NCBI RefSeq assembly: GCF_016587375.1
Contig: NZ_BNJG01000003.1
Coordinates: forward strand, 1,612,001 to 1,676,000
Length of the DNA stretch: 64,000 nt
Direction of reading: 5' to 3'
Origin: Ktedonobacter robiniae
GTDB lineage: Bacteria > Chloroflexota > Ktedonobacteria > Ktedonobacterales > Ktedonobacteraceae
Shown here: piece by piece, positions 25,622 to 33,215 of the stretch
How positions within the stretch are numbered: position 1 is the stretch's first letter
Layout: the number at the start of each line of letters is the position of its first letter
Notes under the pieces: generated by a model
Seen by the model: the letters and a program-made list of their open reading frames with translations, nothing else
Databases searched by the model: none
Told to the model about the DNA's origin: nothing
Translations under genes and position numbers: made by a program

Positions 25622-26620
25622 ATGCAAGCACCAACGCTACCAACTGAACAGAAGATAGTGAGCCACCAGCGGCAGCGTGCCCCTAAGCGCTCCCTCTGGC
25701 GGGAGATACGTACAAATGTCTGGTCGTATATCTATGTCACGCCGATGCTTGTGCTGTTGCTGGTTTTCGTTGTCTATCCTACCTTCGCCTCGCTGGGTTA
25801 CACGCTCTATCAATGGAATGGCATTGGTGACCCTTCAAACTACGTGGGCCTGGATAACTTTGTACGCGTCATACACGATCCCTTTTTCTGGGGTGCCTTT
25901 CAGCATACGTTCATTTTTACCCTCGTGCTGGTGCCTATCCAGTTACTCCTAGCCCTGGCCCTGGCGCTCGTCCTCAATAATCCCAAATTGCGCTTTGCCT
26001 CTTTCTATCGCTCGGTCTATTTTATTCCGGCTGTGACTTCCCCCGCGGTTATCGGCGTTGTGATCCAACTGATTCTCTCTAATTTTGGCGATAACCTGAA
26101 TCAGCTCTTGTTGAGCATGCACCTGATTCATGAGCATATTGACTGGTTGGGGGACCCACGTTTCGCGCTGGGCATTATTATCGTGGTGGGCATCTGGAAT
26201 ACGCTGGGCTATAACATGGTCTATTTCCTTGCCGGACTGCAAACCATCCCGGCCGAGCTCTATGAAGCGGCCAGCATCGATGGGGCCAACAGCTTTGCGC
26301 GCTTCTTCAGGATCACTATTCCGCTCTTGCGCGCGGTTGGCCTGGTCATTGTGATCCTGGCGATTCTGGGCAGCCTCCAGGTCTTTGACCTGGTGCTGGT
26401 CTTGACCGATGGTGGTCCCTATCAGGCGACCGAGGTGGTTAACACCTATATCTATCATCAGGCATTTGGTGGCTCCGCCCGCGCAGGCGTTCAACCCAAT
26501 GTTGGCTTTGCCTCGGCTGCTTCATTCTTCTATGGCCTGATCTTGCTTGGTCTCTCCGTAGCGCAAGTGCTGATATTCCGTTACATCAATCGCCAGCGTG
26601 CCATTGAGAGCGGTCAATAA
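25622..26620 (+). CDS. ABC sugar importer permease, MalF/UgpA type
   Basis: A 332-residue inner-membrane permease of carbohydrate uptake type 1 systems, with six core transmembrane segments. It has the cytoplasmic coupling loop EAASIDGANSFARFFRITIP, which contacts the ATPase. The Gln/Arg-rich N-terminus is cytoplasmic. AAGGA precedes ATG 25622. It forms a pair with the following MalG-type permease 24 bases downstream, and a binding protein follows. No ATPase gene is nearby, so a shared MsmK-like ATPase encoded elsewhere is expected, which is common for these importers. Confidence 0.93.
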   Translation: MQAPTLPTEQKIVSHQRQRAPKRSLWREIRTNVWSYIYVTPMLVLLLVFVVYPTFASLGYTLYQWNGIGDPSNYVGLDNFVRVIHDPFFWGAFQHTFIFTLVLVPIQLLLALALALVLNNPKLRFASFYRSVYFIPAVTSPAVIGVVIQLILSNFGDNLNQLLLSMHLIHEHIDWLGDPRFALGIIIVVGIWNTLGYNMVYFLAGLQTIPAELYEAASIDGANSFARFFRITIPLLRAVGLVIVILAILGSLQVFDLVLVLTDGGPYQATEVVNTYIYHQAFGGSARAGVQPNVGFASAASFFYGLILLGLSVAQVLIFRYINRQRAIESGQ

Positions 26621-26644
26621 AGAGGATGTACAGGGAGGTTTCTG

Positions 26645-27529
26645 ATGAGTGTTTCTTCTATAACAGATAAGCAACAAAGATCTCGCAGGTTATTCTACAA
26701 ATTTCGCCAGAAAGGGGGTATCGGGCTAACTCACCTCATTCTGCTGGCTGGTGGCCTTATCTGGATGTACCCATTTCTCTGGATGCTGGGCAGTTCACTG
26801 AAGACCAATGGCGACTTCTTTGATCAGGGATTGAATATTTTCCCTCGGCAGATCGAGTGGTCTAACTATGTCAATGCCTGGAACGAGGCCTCTTTTGGCC
26901 AGTATTTCTTCAACACCGCCATTGTGGCGGGAACAACCGTCATCGTGGTGATGCTTTTTACCGCGATGGCTGGTTACACGCTGGCACGTACGAATTTCCC
27001 TGGCAAGAAACTCTTGCTTGGACTCATCGCGCTGACACTCTTTCTCCCGCATGGCTATACTATTATTCCTGTCTTCGATGTTGTCCAGCGCCTCGGTCTG
27101 TTGAATACGCTGGCCTCGGTCATTCTGGTGCAGGCGTCTGGCGGCATGGTTTTCAGCACCTTTTTGTTCATGGGCTACTTCTCGTCTATGGAGCGTGAGA
27201 TTGAGGATGCGGCACGTGTTGATGGCGCAAACTTCAACCAGCGCTTCTGGATGGTGATGTTTCCCCTGGCCGGTCCCATGCTGGCTACGGTGGCTCTCTT
27301 TACCTTCATCGGCGCCTGGAACAGCTTTTTCATTCCCCTTGTTTTTACGCTGGGCGTTCCTGAACTGCGTACCCTGGCAGTGGGTATGTATGCCTTTATT
27401 GCCGAAAATAGCACAAACTGGACTTACCTGGCCGCCGGTTCGGTGATTACTCTGGGTCCCATTATGGTGGTCTTCATTCTGCTGCAACGCTATTTCATCA
27501 ATGGCGTGGCTGGCGCTGTCAAATCATAG
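26645..27529 (+). CDS. ABC sugar importer permease, MalG/UgpE type
   Basis: A 294-residue permease with six transmembrane segments and the coupling loop EIEDAARVDGANFNQRFWMV. GGGAGG six bases before ATG 26645 sets the start. It pairs with the MalF-type permease. The 335-base gap to the binding-protein gene is unusually long for such an operon and contains an inverted-repeat element. Confidence 0.93.
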   Translation: MSVSSITDKQQRSRRLFYKFRQKGGIGLTHLILLAGGLIWMYPFLWMLGSSLKTNGDFFDQGLNIFPRQIEWSNYVNAWNEASFGQYFFNTAIVAGTTVIVVMLFTAMAGYTLARTNFPGKKLLLGLIALTLFLPHGYTIIPVFDVVQRLGLLNTLASVILVQASGGMVFSTFLFMGYFSSMEREIEDAARVDGANFNQRFWMVMFPLAGPMLATVALFTFIGAWNSFFIPLVFTLGVPELRTLAVGMYAFIAENSTNWTYLAAGSVITLGPIMVVFILLQRYFINGVAGAVKS

Positions 27530-27612
27530 TGGCATGGATGGGAGGTCGGTTTCCAGCCTGCCTCCTCCATGATCTTAGTGGTACAGTCGCCAAATTCGTG
27601 GCTGCAAGAGCC

Positions 27613-27690
27613 TGTAGGGTCCATGCGGACATGGACTGCGAGCGCAGCGACGTTCAGGGCACAAGAGTCTATGCCTGCATGGACCCTACA
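27613..27690. repeat. dispersed inverted-repeat element, copy A (78 bp)
   Basis: Perfect 14-base terminal inverted repeats TGTAGGGTCCATGC (27613-27626) and GCATGGACCCTACA (27677-27690). The interior shares GCGAGCGCAGYGACSTTC with copy B at 31788-31886. It lies inside the importer operon between permease and binding-protein genes. No target duplication is evident and no gene is encoded. Confidence 0.8.
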
Positions 27691-27748
27691 GATTATGTGA
27701 ATTTCACCACTTAGGCGCAGGTAAGCTTACCTATAGGCAACTTTCTTT

Positions 27749-27759
27749 AAAGGAGGTGA
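27749..27759 (+). other. orphan near-ideal Shine-Dalgarno sequence
   Basis: AAAGGAGGTGA matches the anti-Shine-Dalgarno end of 16S rRNA over its full length, but no gene starts after it. The only start codon in reach is the GTG inside it, which opens a 5-codon frame (GTG AGA CCA ACA GTC TGA). The binding-protein gene begins about 105 bases later with its own AAAGGAG. A 12-base palindrome GGTAAGCTTACC lies just upstream at 27720-27731. Confidence 0.4.
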
Positions 27760-27864
27760 GACCAACAGTCTGATAATACATCGACACATCCTATCTGACA
27801 TTCGACGAAGAGTAAGTGAAGCACATTCAACCACTTTATTTCGCAAGCAAAGGAGCCTATCGTT

Positions 27865-29340
27865 ATGGATTTTTCATCTCGTTTCAGTCGGCGCAATTTC
27901 GTGAAAACGGCTGCGGCTACAGCGGGGGCTGCTACGCTGGGTAGTGCCCTGGCAGCCTGTGGTAGTAGTGGCGGTTCTTCATCAACGATCACACTCAACT
28001 ATTGGGACTATTTTGTTAGCCAGGCACCCTGGATCGATAATGAGATCAAGCTGTTCGAGAAAGCGCACTCTGGCATCAAGATCAAAAAGACGATCCAATT
28101 GAACTCTTCCTACGCCAACCTCTATTCGTTGGCTGTGAAAAGTCACAATACCCCTGATGTGGCGATGATTCCTCCGCAACCCAACTTCAATATTCAAGTC
28201 TCACAGGGTTGGTTTATGCCAGTCGATAAGTGGGCCAATGCTGCCTGGAAAGCGAAGTTCCCTGAAGGCACCTTCCACGAAGGAAACAATGTATTTAACG
28301 GGAAGCTTTACTCCGCTCCGATCTCTGGTGCTGCTCCCTGGCTTCAGCTCTATATTAACAATAAAGTCTTCCGCGATGCTGGCCTGGTCAATAGCGATGG
28401 CAGCGTGATGATACCCAAAACCTGGGATGATGTGACGCATTTTGCCGAAACCATTACCAAGAAGAGCGGCGGCAGTACCTATGGCCTGGGCTTTGGTAAC
28501 AGTGGAGGAGGCCTGTTCCAATGGTTCACGCATGTCTTCACTCTGGGGGCTGGCGCTGTTGGCGGCGGCTATACTATGGACTACCGTGTCGGTAAATACA
28601 CCTATAGCACGGACCGCAACTATTACGACTTCTTGAGCCTGTTCAAAGAGTGGAAAAATAAAGGCTATATTTACCCTAACTCGGTGAGTATCTCTGACGA
28701 GGTTAGCCGTGCCTACTTCGAGCGCGCCAAGTACGGAATGACAATGGGAGGCGTCTGGAACCAGGCCGAATGGACAACGCATAACTTCACCGATTACTCG
28801 CTGACGACATTGATCTCCCCTACGGAAACGCCAAAGGGCTACTTCCCTACGAGTCCGGGCGGTACCCTCTGGGCTATTCCCGCGGGGACGAAGCATCCCG
28901 AAGAGGCCTGGGCCTGGTTCGACTGGCTGTATAGCGTGGATGCAGGCAAACGCTGGACGCAGCAGTTCAACGAGGATCTCTCTACCTTCCCGCAGAATAA
29001 CGATTCCAGCAAGATCAAATTCAAACCATTTGCCGAGTTTGTTGGCCTTAGCAAGTATGCAATGCCTGCTCCTGATCCCAGTATACGCAATCAGCAGACG
29101 GCGCATGTGGAAGTGCAGGCGGTCAAGCCCAATCTGGATGATGTCATCGCTGGCTATTATACTGGTCAGCTTCAGGATCTTCATGCCGCTCTTTCCGATA
29201 TAGAAGGACGTATGCAGAAGGCACAGGATGATGGCGTCAAGACAGCACAACAGAAGGGCTTCAAGGTTAGTGCAGACGATTACAAGTTCACCGATTGGGA
29301 CCCAACCAAGCCCTATATCACCAAACCTGCTCAGAGCTAG
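27865..29340 (+). CDS. ABC sugar importer substrate-binding lipoprotein
   Basis: A 491-residue extracellular solute-binding protein of family 1. The N-terminus has a twin-arginine motif SRRNFVK and a lipobox LAAC (Cys32), so it may be Tat-exported and lipid-anchored. The mature part shows the usual two-lobe features: TLNYWDYF at the start, GKLYSAPISGAAPWLQLYIN, and many surface aromatic residues for sugar stacking (the WGLG/YGLGFG and GGVWNQAEW segments). AAAGGAG nine bases before ATG 27865 supports the start. It delivers oligosaccharides to the two permeases encoded upstream. Confidence 0.94.
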   Translation: MDFSSRFSRRNFVKTAAATAGAATLGSALAACGSSGGSSSTITLNYWDYFVSQAPWIDNEIKLFEKAHSGIKIKKTIQLNSSYANLYSLAVKSHNTPDVAMIPPQPNFNIQVSQGWFMPVDKWANAAWKAKFPEGTFHEGNNVFNGKLYSAPISGAAPWLQLYINNKVFRDAGLVNSDGSVMIPKTWDDVTHFAETITKKSGGSTYGLGFGNSGGGLFQWFTHVFTLGAGAVGGGYTMDYRVGKYTYSTDRNYYDFLSLFKEWKNKGYIYPNSVSISDEVSRAYFERAKYGMTMGGVWNQAEWTTHNFTDYSLTTLISPTETPKGYFPTSPGGTLWAIPAGTKHPEEAWAWFDWLYSVDAGKRWTQQFNEDLSTFPQNNDSSKIKFKPFAEFVGLSKYAMPAPDPSIRNQQTAHVEVQAVKPNLDDVIAGYYTGQLQDLHAALSDIEGRMQKAQDDGVKTAQQKGFKVSADDYKFTDWDPTKPYITKPAQS

Positions 29341-29422
29341 CATGCCGAGGAGCGAAGCTCTCCCCGAGTCAGAGAGTTCCGTTTCGTAGGTTTACTTGCA
29401 ATGAAGGCCAGAATCTGGAGGT

Positions 29423-29466
29423 GTAAGTCGTCAAACGAGGTAAAATTGCCTCGTTCGACGACTTAC
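29423..29466. terminator. 17-bp hairpin with one mismatch after the binding-protein gene
   Basis: GTAAGTCGTC 29423-29432 pairs with GACGACTTAC 29457-29466, and after one A/C mismatch AACGAGG pairs with CCTCGTT. It lies 82 bases after the binding-protein stop. On minus-strand RNA the mismatch becomes a G-U pair. Confidence 0.65.
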
Positions 29467-29562
29467 GTCCCAGAATACTGAGCCAGATTTCGATAGAACC
29501 ATTGCTATTGATGTTTAGACGATTTTATCTCGATGTCACGCCTGTGATCCCATCAACGACGT

Positions 29563-29697
29563 TCACGACGAAGCAGTCCCCTGGTTTCCTATTGTTTTGA
29601 CCATACGTACATGCTGGGCCGTTGCCTCGCCTAGTCCGCTGCTTGCGCCGGTAATGACAACGATCTTTCCAGCTATGTTGCTGTTGTTCTCGCTCAT
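29563..29697 (-). pseudogene. truncated short-chain dehydrogenase/reductase (N-terminal fragment)
   Basis: From ATG 29697 the frame reads MSENNSNIAGKIVVITGAS then SGLGEATAQHV, which is the first strand, the TGxxxGxG NAD(P)-binding turn and the first helix of an SDR. After about 30 residues the similarity ends and the frame closes at 29563. An SDR is normally about 250 aa, so nearly all of the enzyme is missing. GGGAG eight bases upstream shows the original start signal is still in place. It lies in the oxidoreductase/AraC locus that carries two further internal deletions. Confidence 0.75.
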
Positions 29698-29748
29698 CAT
29701 CTTCACTCCCGCATGTTTATAACGGCCGCTCGGCGGCCAGTCTCCTCT

Positions 29749-30111
29749 TTAGTAGCGGTCTCCTAAGACCGTGATGTTGGACATGGCGCTCTCGATCTCC
29801 CGCAGATCACCTTCGGAGAGGTCGACATTGACCACGCCGATGTTCTCCTCCAGGCGCTCGATCTTGCGGCTGCCCGGAATAGGAACGATCCACGGCTTTT
29901 GAGCCAGCAGCCAGGCGAGCGCAATCTGCGCAGGCGTCGCCTGTTTCTGCGCTCCGATTGCTGTCCGCGCTCCGGGTTCAAATGTGACACTGGCGCCGAC
30001 CACGCGGGCCGGTTCAGGGGCCTCGAACAGGGGGTCAATGCGTACCGTACCGGTAAAGTACTCGGCTGGTCCTTTGCCGGAAGGCTGCGAGCCACTTCTT
30101 TTGATGTCCAT
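29749..30111 (-). pseudogene. in-frame chimera: cupin N-terminus joined to aldo-keto reductase C-terminus
   Basis: This 120-residue frame is made of two unrelated pieces. Residues 1-51 (MDIKRSGSQPSGKGPAEYFT, then FEPGARTA) match the N-terminus of the small cupins usually found beside SDR and AKR genes, stopping just before the first metal-binding His motif. Residues about 53-120 (TPAQIALAWLLAQKPWIVP, then RLEENIG and ITVLGDRY) match the last 70 residues of an aldo-keto reductase. The joint, near 29958, falls between two CGCTCCG repeats (29950-29956 and 29968-29974), so a deletion between two adjacent genes is likely. Neither half is complete, so enzyme activity is not expected. Confidence 0.75.
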
Positions 30112-30277
30112 GTCCTGAAGTCCTCCATTATGCTTACAAAAGTAGAGAGGCGTGCTCTCTGTCTGGAGGTAGTATAGACGCCCTGGAGCACAGGGTGATA
30201 GTATGATTGTCGAAAATGATTGTCTGATTCTGCAAATCTTCCAGGTGAGCGTTGGAGAAACATGTGAGGAGGTTACG

Positions 30278-31000
30278 ATGGATGTGGGAAACCACCAGCA
30301 GGCAGAACGTGATGCACAGCGGGTACAAGCTAATCGTGAGGAACTGGTTGAGAGGATCGGGCGGGCCATCCGCGAAGATAGGGCTGCCCAGCCGCTTAGA
30401 GGGCTTCACCTGTCCCGTTCCTCCTTGTCTCTCAAGCCAGTTCACAGCGTGCTCGAGCCATCCGTGTGCGTGATTGCTCAGGGTAGCAAGGAGGTTCTTC
30501 TGGGTGAGAGCCGCTATCGGTACGACCCCTCACAGTATCTTCTCGCCACTGTCGAGTTGCCCCGCGTCAGCCAGGTTCTCGAAGCATCGAAGGAGCGGCC
30601 CTACCTCAGCCTCCGCCTGGAACTCACTCCCACCTTTGTCAGTTCGGTTATGGTTGAAGCTGGTCAGGCCTCGCCGAGAGATCATGCTGATGTGAGGGCC
30701 ATCAACGTTAGCCCGTTGGATGGGAACCTGCTGGACGCCTTTGTGCGGCTCGTCAGGCTCCTGGATTCCCCTACCGAAGCGCAGGTCCTCATGCCACTGA
30801 TCACGCGGGAAATTATCTACCGACTCCTAGAGGCCCGCCGTCTGATGTTGAGTGAAGACCTCGACGCAGCAAGTGCTGCCTATCGGGTAGGATACAACGA
30901 CGCCTCCCACTTCAATCGGGAGTACAAAAGCCTCTTCGGTGTCCCACCGATGCACGATGTGCAACGGCTGCGGGAAGAGGCCCTGGAAGGAGCTGGCTGA
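30278..31000 (+). pseudogene. AraC family regulator with an internal deletion removing the first DNA-binding half
   Basis: 240 residues from ATG 30278 (GAGGAGG just upstream). Residues 1-185 are the N-terminal sensor domain of YqhC-like AraC regulators (SVCVIAQGSKEVLLGE, SPLDGNLLDAFVRLVRLLDS, LITREIIYRLL). The sequence then jumps directly to EARRLMLSEDLDAASAAYRV then GYNDASHFNREYKSLFG, the second helix-turn-helix of the C-terminal domain. In intact relatives about 65-70 residues, holding the first helix-turn-helix, lie between YRLL and EARRLM. The junction is near 30829 and keeps the frame. With half of its DNA-binding domain missing it is unlikely to act normally. It is divergent from the cupin/AKR remnant, the usual arrangement for this type of locus. 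Confidence 0.8.
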
Positions 31001-31111
31001 TAAGCCAGAGAGAACCGCTCTCCAGATTGATGAGAGAGTTTGGCATGAATCCCTCGTTCAACAAACCGCCGCAGGAGTCTCCTGCCTTTGAGGCATGAGG
31101 TAACTGACCGT

Positions 31112-31684
31112 CTATTGCTTTCGCTGTAGCCATTGGACGGCGATCAAGGTCTTAGCATCATTAATCTTTCCTTGTTCCAGCAGGCTCCACAACTCGTTCA
31201 GGGATAGTTCTACCTGCTCGATATCTTCATGCTCGCCTGCCGCGCCTCCGCCAGCAGCGACCTGGTCGGCGTTCCCTACCTCGGCATAGTAGAGGATGAT
31301 GCGTTCAGAGGAGCCTCCTGGGGAGACGTAGAAGGTCGCGATATAGGTCAGATCATGTACCTGGTAGCCAATCTCCTCATAGATTTCGCGGCGAATACAG
31401 GCTTCAGGTTGCTCGTTCTCGTTGATGCTGCCCGCCACGACTTCTGTAAGCCAGCCTGGCCCCTTCTCATAGGTTGGGTACCTGAACTGGTTAATGAGAA
31501 TGACCTTCTGGGTATCTCGATTGAAGAGCAGGGCTGCCGCTGAGTCTCCACGCTCAAAAACGAGTCGCTGTACTGGCTCGCTCATCTGCCCATTGAACTT
31601 CTCAAAGCGGAGCGTGGCTTCTTGAATTTTGAAGTGCTTTTCGTCGAAGGTGGTGCGTTGCTGCTGAATGTCTACTTTGCGCAT
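31112..31684 (-). CDS. Nudix hydrolase, ADP-ribose/nucleotide-sugar pyrophosphatase type
   Basis: A 190-residue enzyme. The complete Nudix box is GSINENEQPEACIRREIYEE followed by IGY, matching Gx5Ex7REUxEExGU, which binds magnesium and cleaves nucleoside diphosphates linked to another group. The surrounding features (VILINQFRYPTYEKGPGWLT before the box, FYVSPGGSSERIILY after it) place it with the ADP-ribose and GDP-mannose pyrophosphatases (NudF/NudK). GGGAGG eight bases before ATG 31684 fixes the start. It appears monocistronic. Confidence 0.92.
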   Translation of the reverse strand: MRKVDIQQQRTTFDEKHFKIQEATLRFEKFNGQMSEPVQRLVFERGDSAAALLFNRDTQKVILINQFRYPTYEKGPGWLTEVVAGSINENEQPEACIRREIYEEIGYQVHDLTYIATFYVSPGGSSERIILYYAEVGNADQVAAGGGAAGEHEDIEQVELSLNELWSLLEQGKINDAKTLIAVQWLQRKQ

Positions 31685-31787
31685 AAGCTATCCTCCCTCA
31701 GATGATATGTATATAATCATAATACGTTGAGAGATGGGGGAGCCGTTCTGAAAGTAGAAGAGGATTTGACACGAAGTCCAGGAGTCA

Positions 31788-31886
31788 TGTAGGGTCCATG
31801 CTAGCTTGGACTCCGAGCGCAGTGACCTTCCCATGTCTGGGTGTTGGCCTGCGGGCCTCGGAGTCCAAGCTAGCATGGACCCTACA
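31788..31886. repeat. dispersed inverted-repeat element, copy B (99 bp)
   Basis: Perfect 30-base terminal inverted repeats, 31788-31817 and 31857-31886, opening with TGTAGGGTCCATGC. The arms are longer than in copy A, and the centre shares CGAGCGCAGTGACCTTC with it. It lies 16 bases past the stop of the Gfo/Idh gene, so it may also work as that gene's terminator. Confidence 0.85.
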
Positions 31887-31902
31887 ATTCATCCCTGGCT
31901 CC

Positions 31903-32934
31903 TTACTCTTGGGGCAAGAGAATGCTTTGTGGGGTGCCGGTTTGGGCGGCCTTTACTGCTGCGAACATCAGCGCCAGGGTGCCGAGATTGTCGCGTCCGG
32001 AGCACTCGGCCTCGGTATCGCTTTCAATGGACTGGATGAAGGTTGCCAGGCTGCCGAGGCGGTCGAGGTAGGGAACCTCGGGTAAGGCCAGGCTGGCGCC
32101 TTCTTCGCCGATGGTGTAGACAGTAGCGCGGTCGTCGGCTGGCTTGTCGCCGCGTCCAGTCCACTCAATGGAACCGTTATGGCATTCGATGCGCCATTCG
32201 CCGTTCCAGGGAGTTTGCGGGCTGGTACTGGCCCAACTTCCCCGATAATTTACCACTGCACCGCCGCTGAACTCAATGGTGGCGGCAGCCGAGGATGGAT
32301 CATCGAACTGGTCCCAGGAGGTATTCCAGGCGTGGCAGGTGATGCGCTGTGGCTTCTGTTTCAGGAGTTTGCGCATCAGATCAAAGTGGTGTACTGCCAT
32401 GTCGACCAGGAGCGGTTGCCAGGCGCGATAATAGAGGTAGGCGTCGCGAGGTACATTGACATAGCGACGGAAATCAATATTAATGGTGGAGATCTCTCCC
32501 AGCGTCCCCTCTTGTAAGAGAGCATCAACCGCGGCAACCGTCGGCTGGAAGCGATAGTTCTGACTGACCATGAGGTGTACACTACGTTCCCGAGCCAATT
32601 TGACCAGGGAGTCGGCCTCTTCCAGTGTAGGCGCGAAAGGCTTCTCAACCAGTACATGCTTATTATGTTCGAGGGCTATACGCGCTAGCGGAACGTGAGC
32701 GTTCAGGCCAGCAGTGACCAGTACCGCGTCGCAATCAACCCCTTTTAAGGCCTCTTTCAGATCAGTGAAACATGCTTGAGCAGGTAGGGTATAATCTTCT
32801 TGCACACGCTGTAGAGCTTTCTCGCTCATGTCAACGCACGCGACCAGTTCTACGTCTAGATCATTGTTTAGAACGAGTTTTGTCCAGGAGTGGCCCCAGC
32901 CACCTACACCTACTTGGATGATACGTAAAGGCAT
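31903..32934 (-). CDS. Gfo/Idh/MocA family NAD(P)-dependent oxidoreductase
   Basis: A 343-residue protein. Residues 1-120 are a Rossmann fold (LRIIQVGVGGWGHSWTKLVL, DAVLVTAG) ending in the family motif VLVEKPFAPT, whose Lys is catalytic. The C-terminal alpha/beta domain contains the conserved VDMAVHHFDLMR with the active-site His-x-x-Asp. Such enzymes oxidise or epimerise sugars, cyclitols or their derivatives. The start is ATG 32934 (MPLRIIQVG) after an AAAGAAG stretch. The upstream region carries a perfect 9-base inverted repeat, suggesting its own regulator. The position between sugar genes fits carbohydrate use. Confidence 0.9.
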   Translation of the reverse strand: MPLRIIQVGVGGWGHSWTKLVLNNDLDVELVACVDMSEKALQRVQEDYTLPAQACFTDLKEALKGVDCDAVLVTAGLNAHVPLARIALEHNKHVLVEKPFAPTLEEADSLVKLARERSVHLMVSQNYRFQPTVAAVDALLQEGTLGEISTINIDFRRYVNVPRDAYLYYRAWQPLLVDMAVHHFDLMRKLLKQKPQRITCHAWNTSWDQFDDPSSAAATIEFSGGAVVNYRGSWASTSPQTPWNGEWRIECHNGSIEWTGRGDKPADDRATVYTIGEEGASLALPEVPYLDRLGSLATFIQSIESDTEAECSGRDNLGTLALMFAAVKAAQTGTPQSILLPQE

Positions 32935-32978
32935 ATAGTTCACTTCTTTGCAGGGAATATAAGCGCCAACCACGGAAG

Positions 32979-33040
32979 TGTTTACAGATAGCGTTGTTCT
33001 CCAGGTTGTGTGCTCTATGACTACTGTATAGCTGTAAACA
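32979..33040. promoter_or_regulatory. spaced inverted repeat TGTTTACAG / CTGTAAACA
   Basis: TGTTTACAG 32979-32987 and CTGTAAACA 33032-33040 form a perfect inverted repeat whose centres are 53 bases apart, about five helical turns. TGTAAACA is a half-site shape common for LacI-family proteins. It lies 45-106 bases upstream of the Gfo/Idh start and could support looping repression. No regulator gene is adjacent. Confidence 0.45.
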
Positions 33041-33122
33041 TTTTGATGGTACCTGATCTATTTCTTGATTGTCAAGTATACCACTTGTAGGCTTGTAGGT
33101 AGATGGCGTCTTAAATGTTCGC

Positions 33123-33142
33123 CTTTCGCGCCTGCGGTGCTC
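33123..33142 (-). repeat. copy 2 of the short GAGYGCCGCAGGMGCGARAA motif
   Basis: CTTTCGCGCCTGCGGTGCTC, the reverse complement of the motif with a few substitutions. It lies 17 bases from the codA terminator hairpin. Confidence 0.5.
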
Positions 33143-33159
33143 AGGGTAGGGGATGGAGA

Positions 33160-33193
33160 CGCGTGGTGCGGGCGAATTTGCCCGCACCACGCG
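33160..33193 (-). terminator. 14-bp hairpin after codA
   Basis: Arms 33160-33173 and 33180-33193 are perfectly complementary with a 6-base loop. It follows the cytosine deaminase stop by 22 bases on the minus strand. Confidence 0.78.
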
Positions 33194-33215
33194 AGATCTG
33201 AGTAAAGAACGTTGC

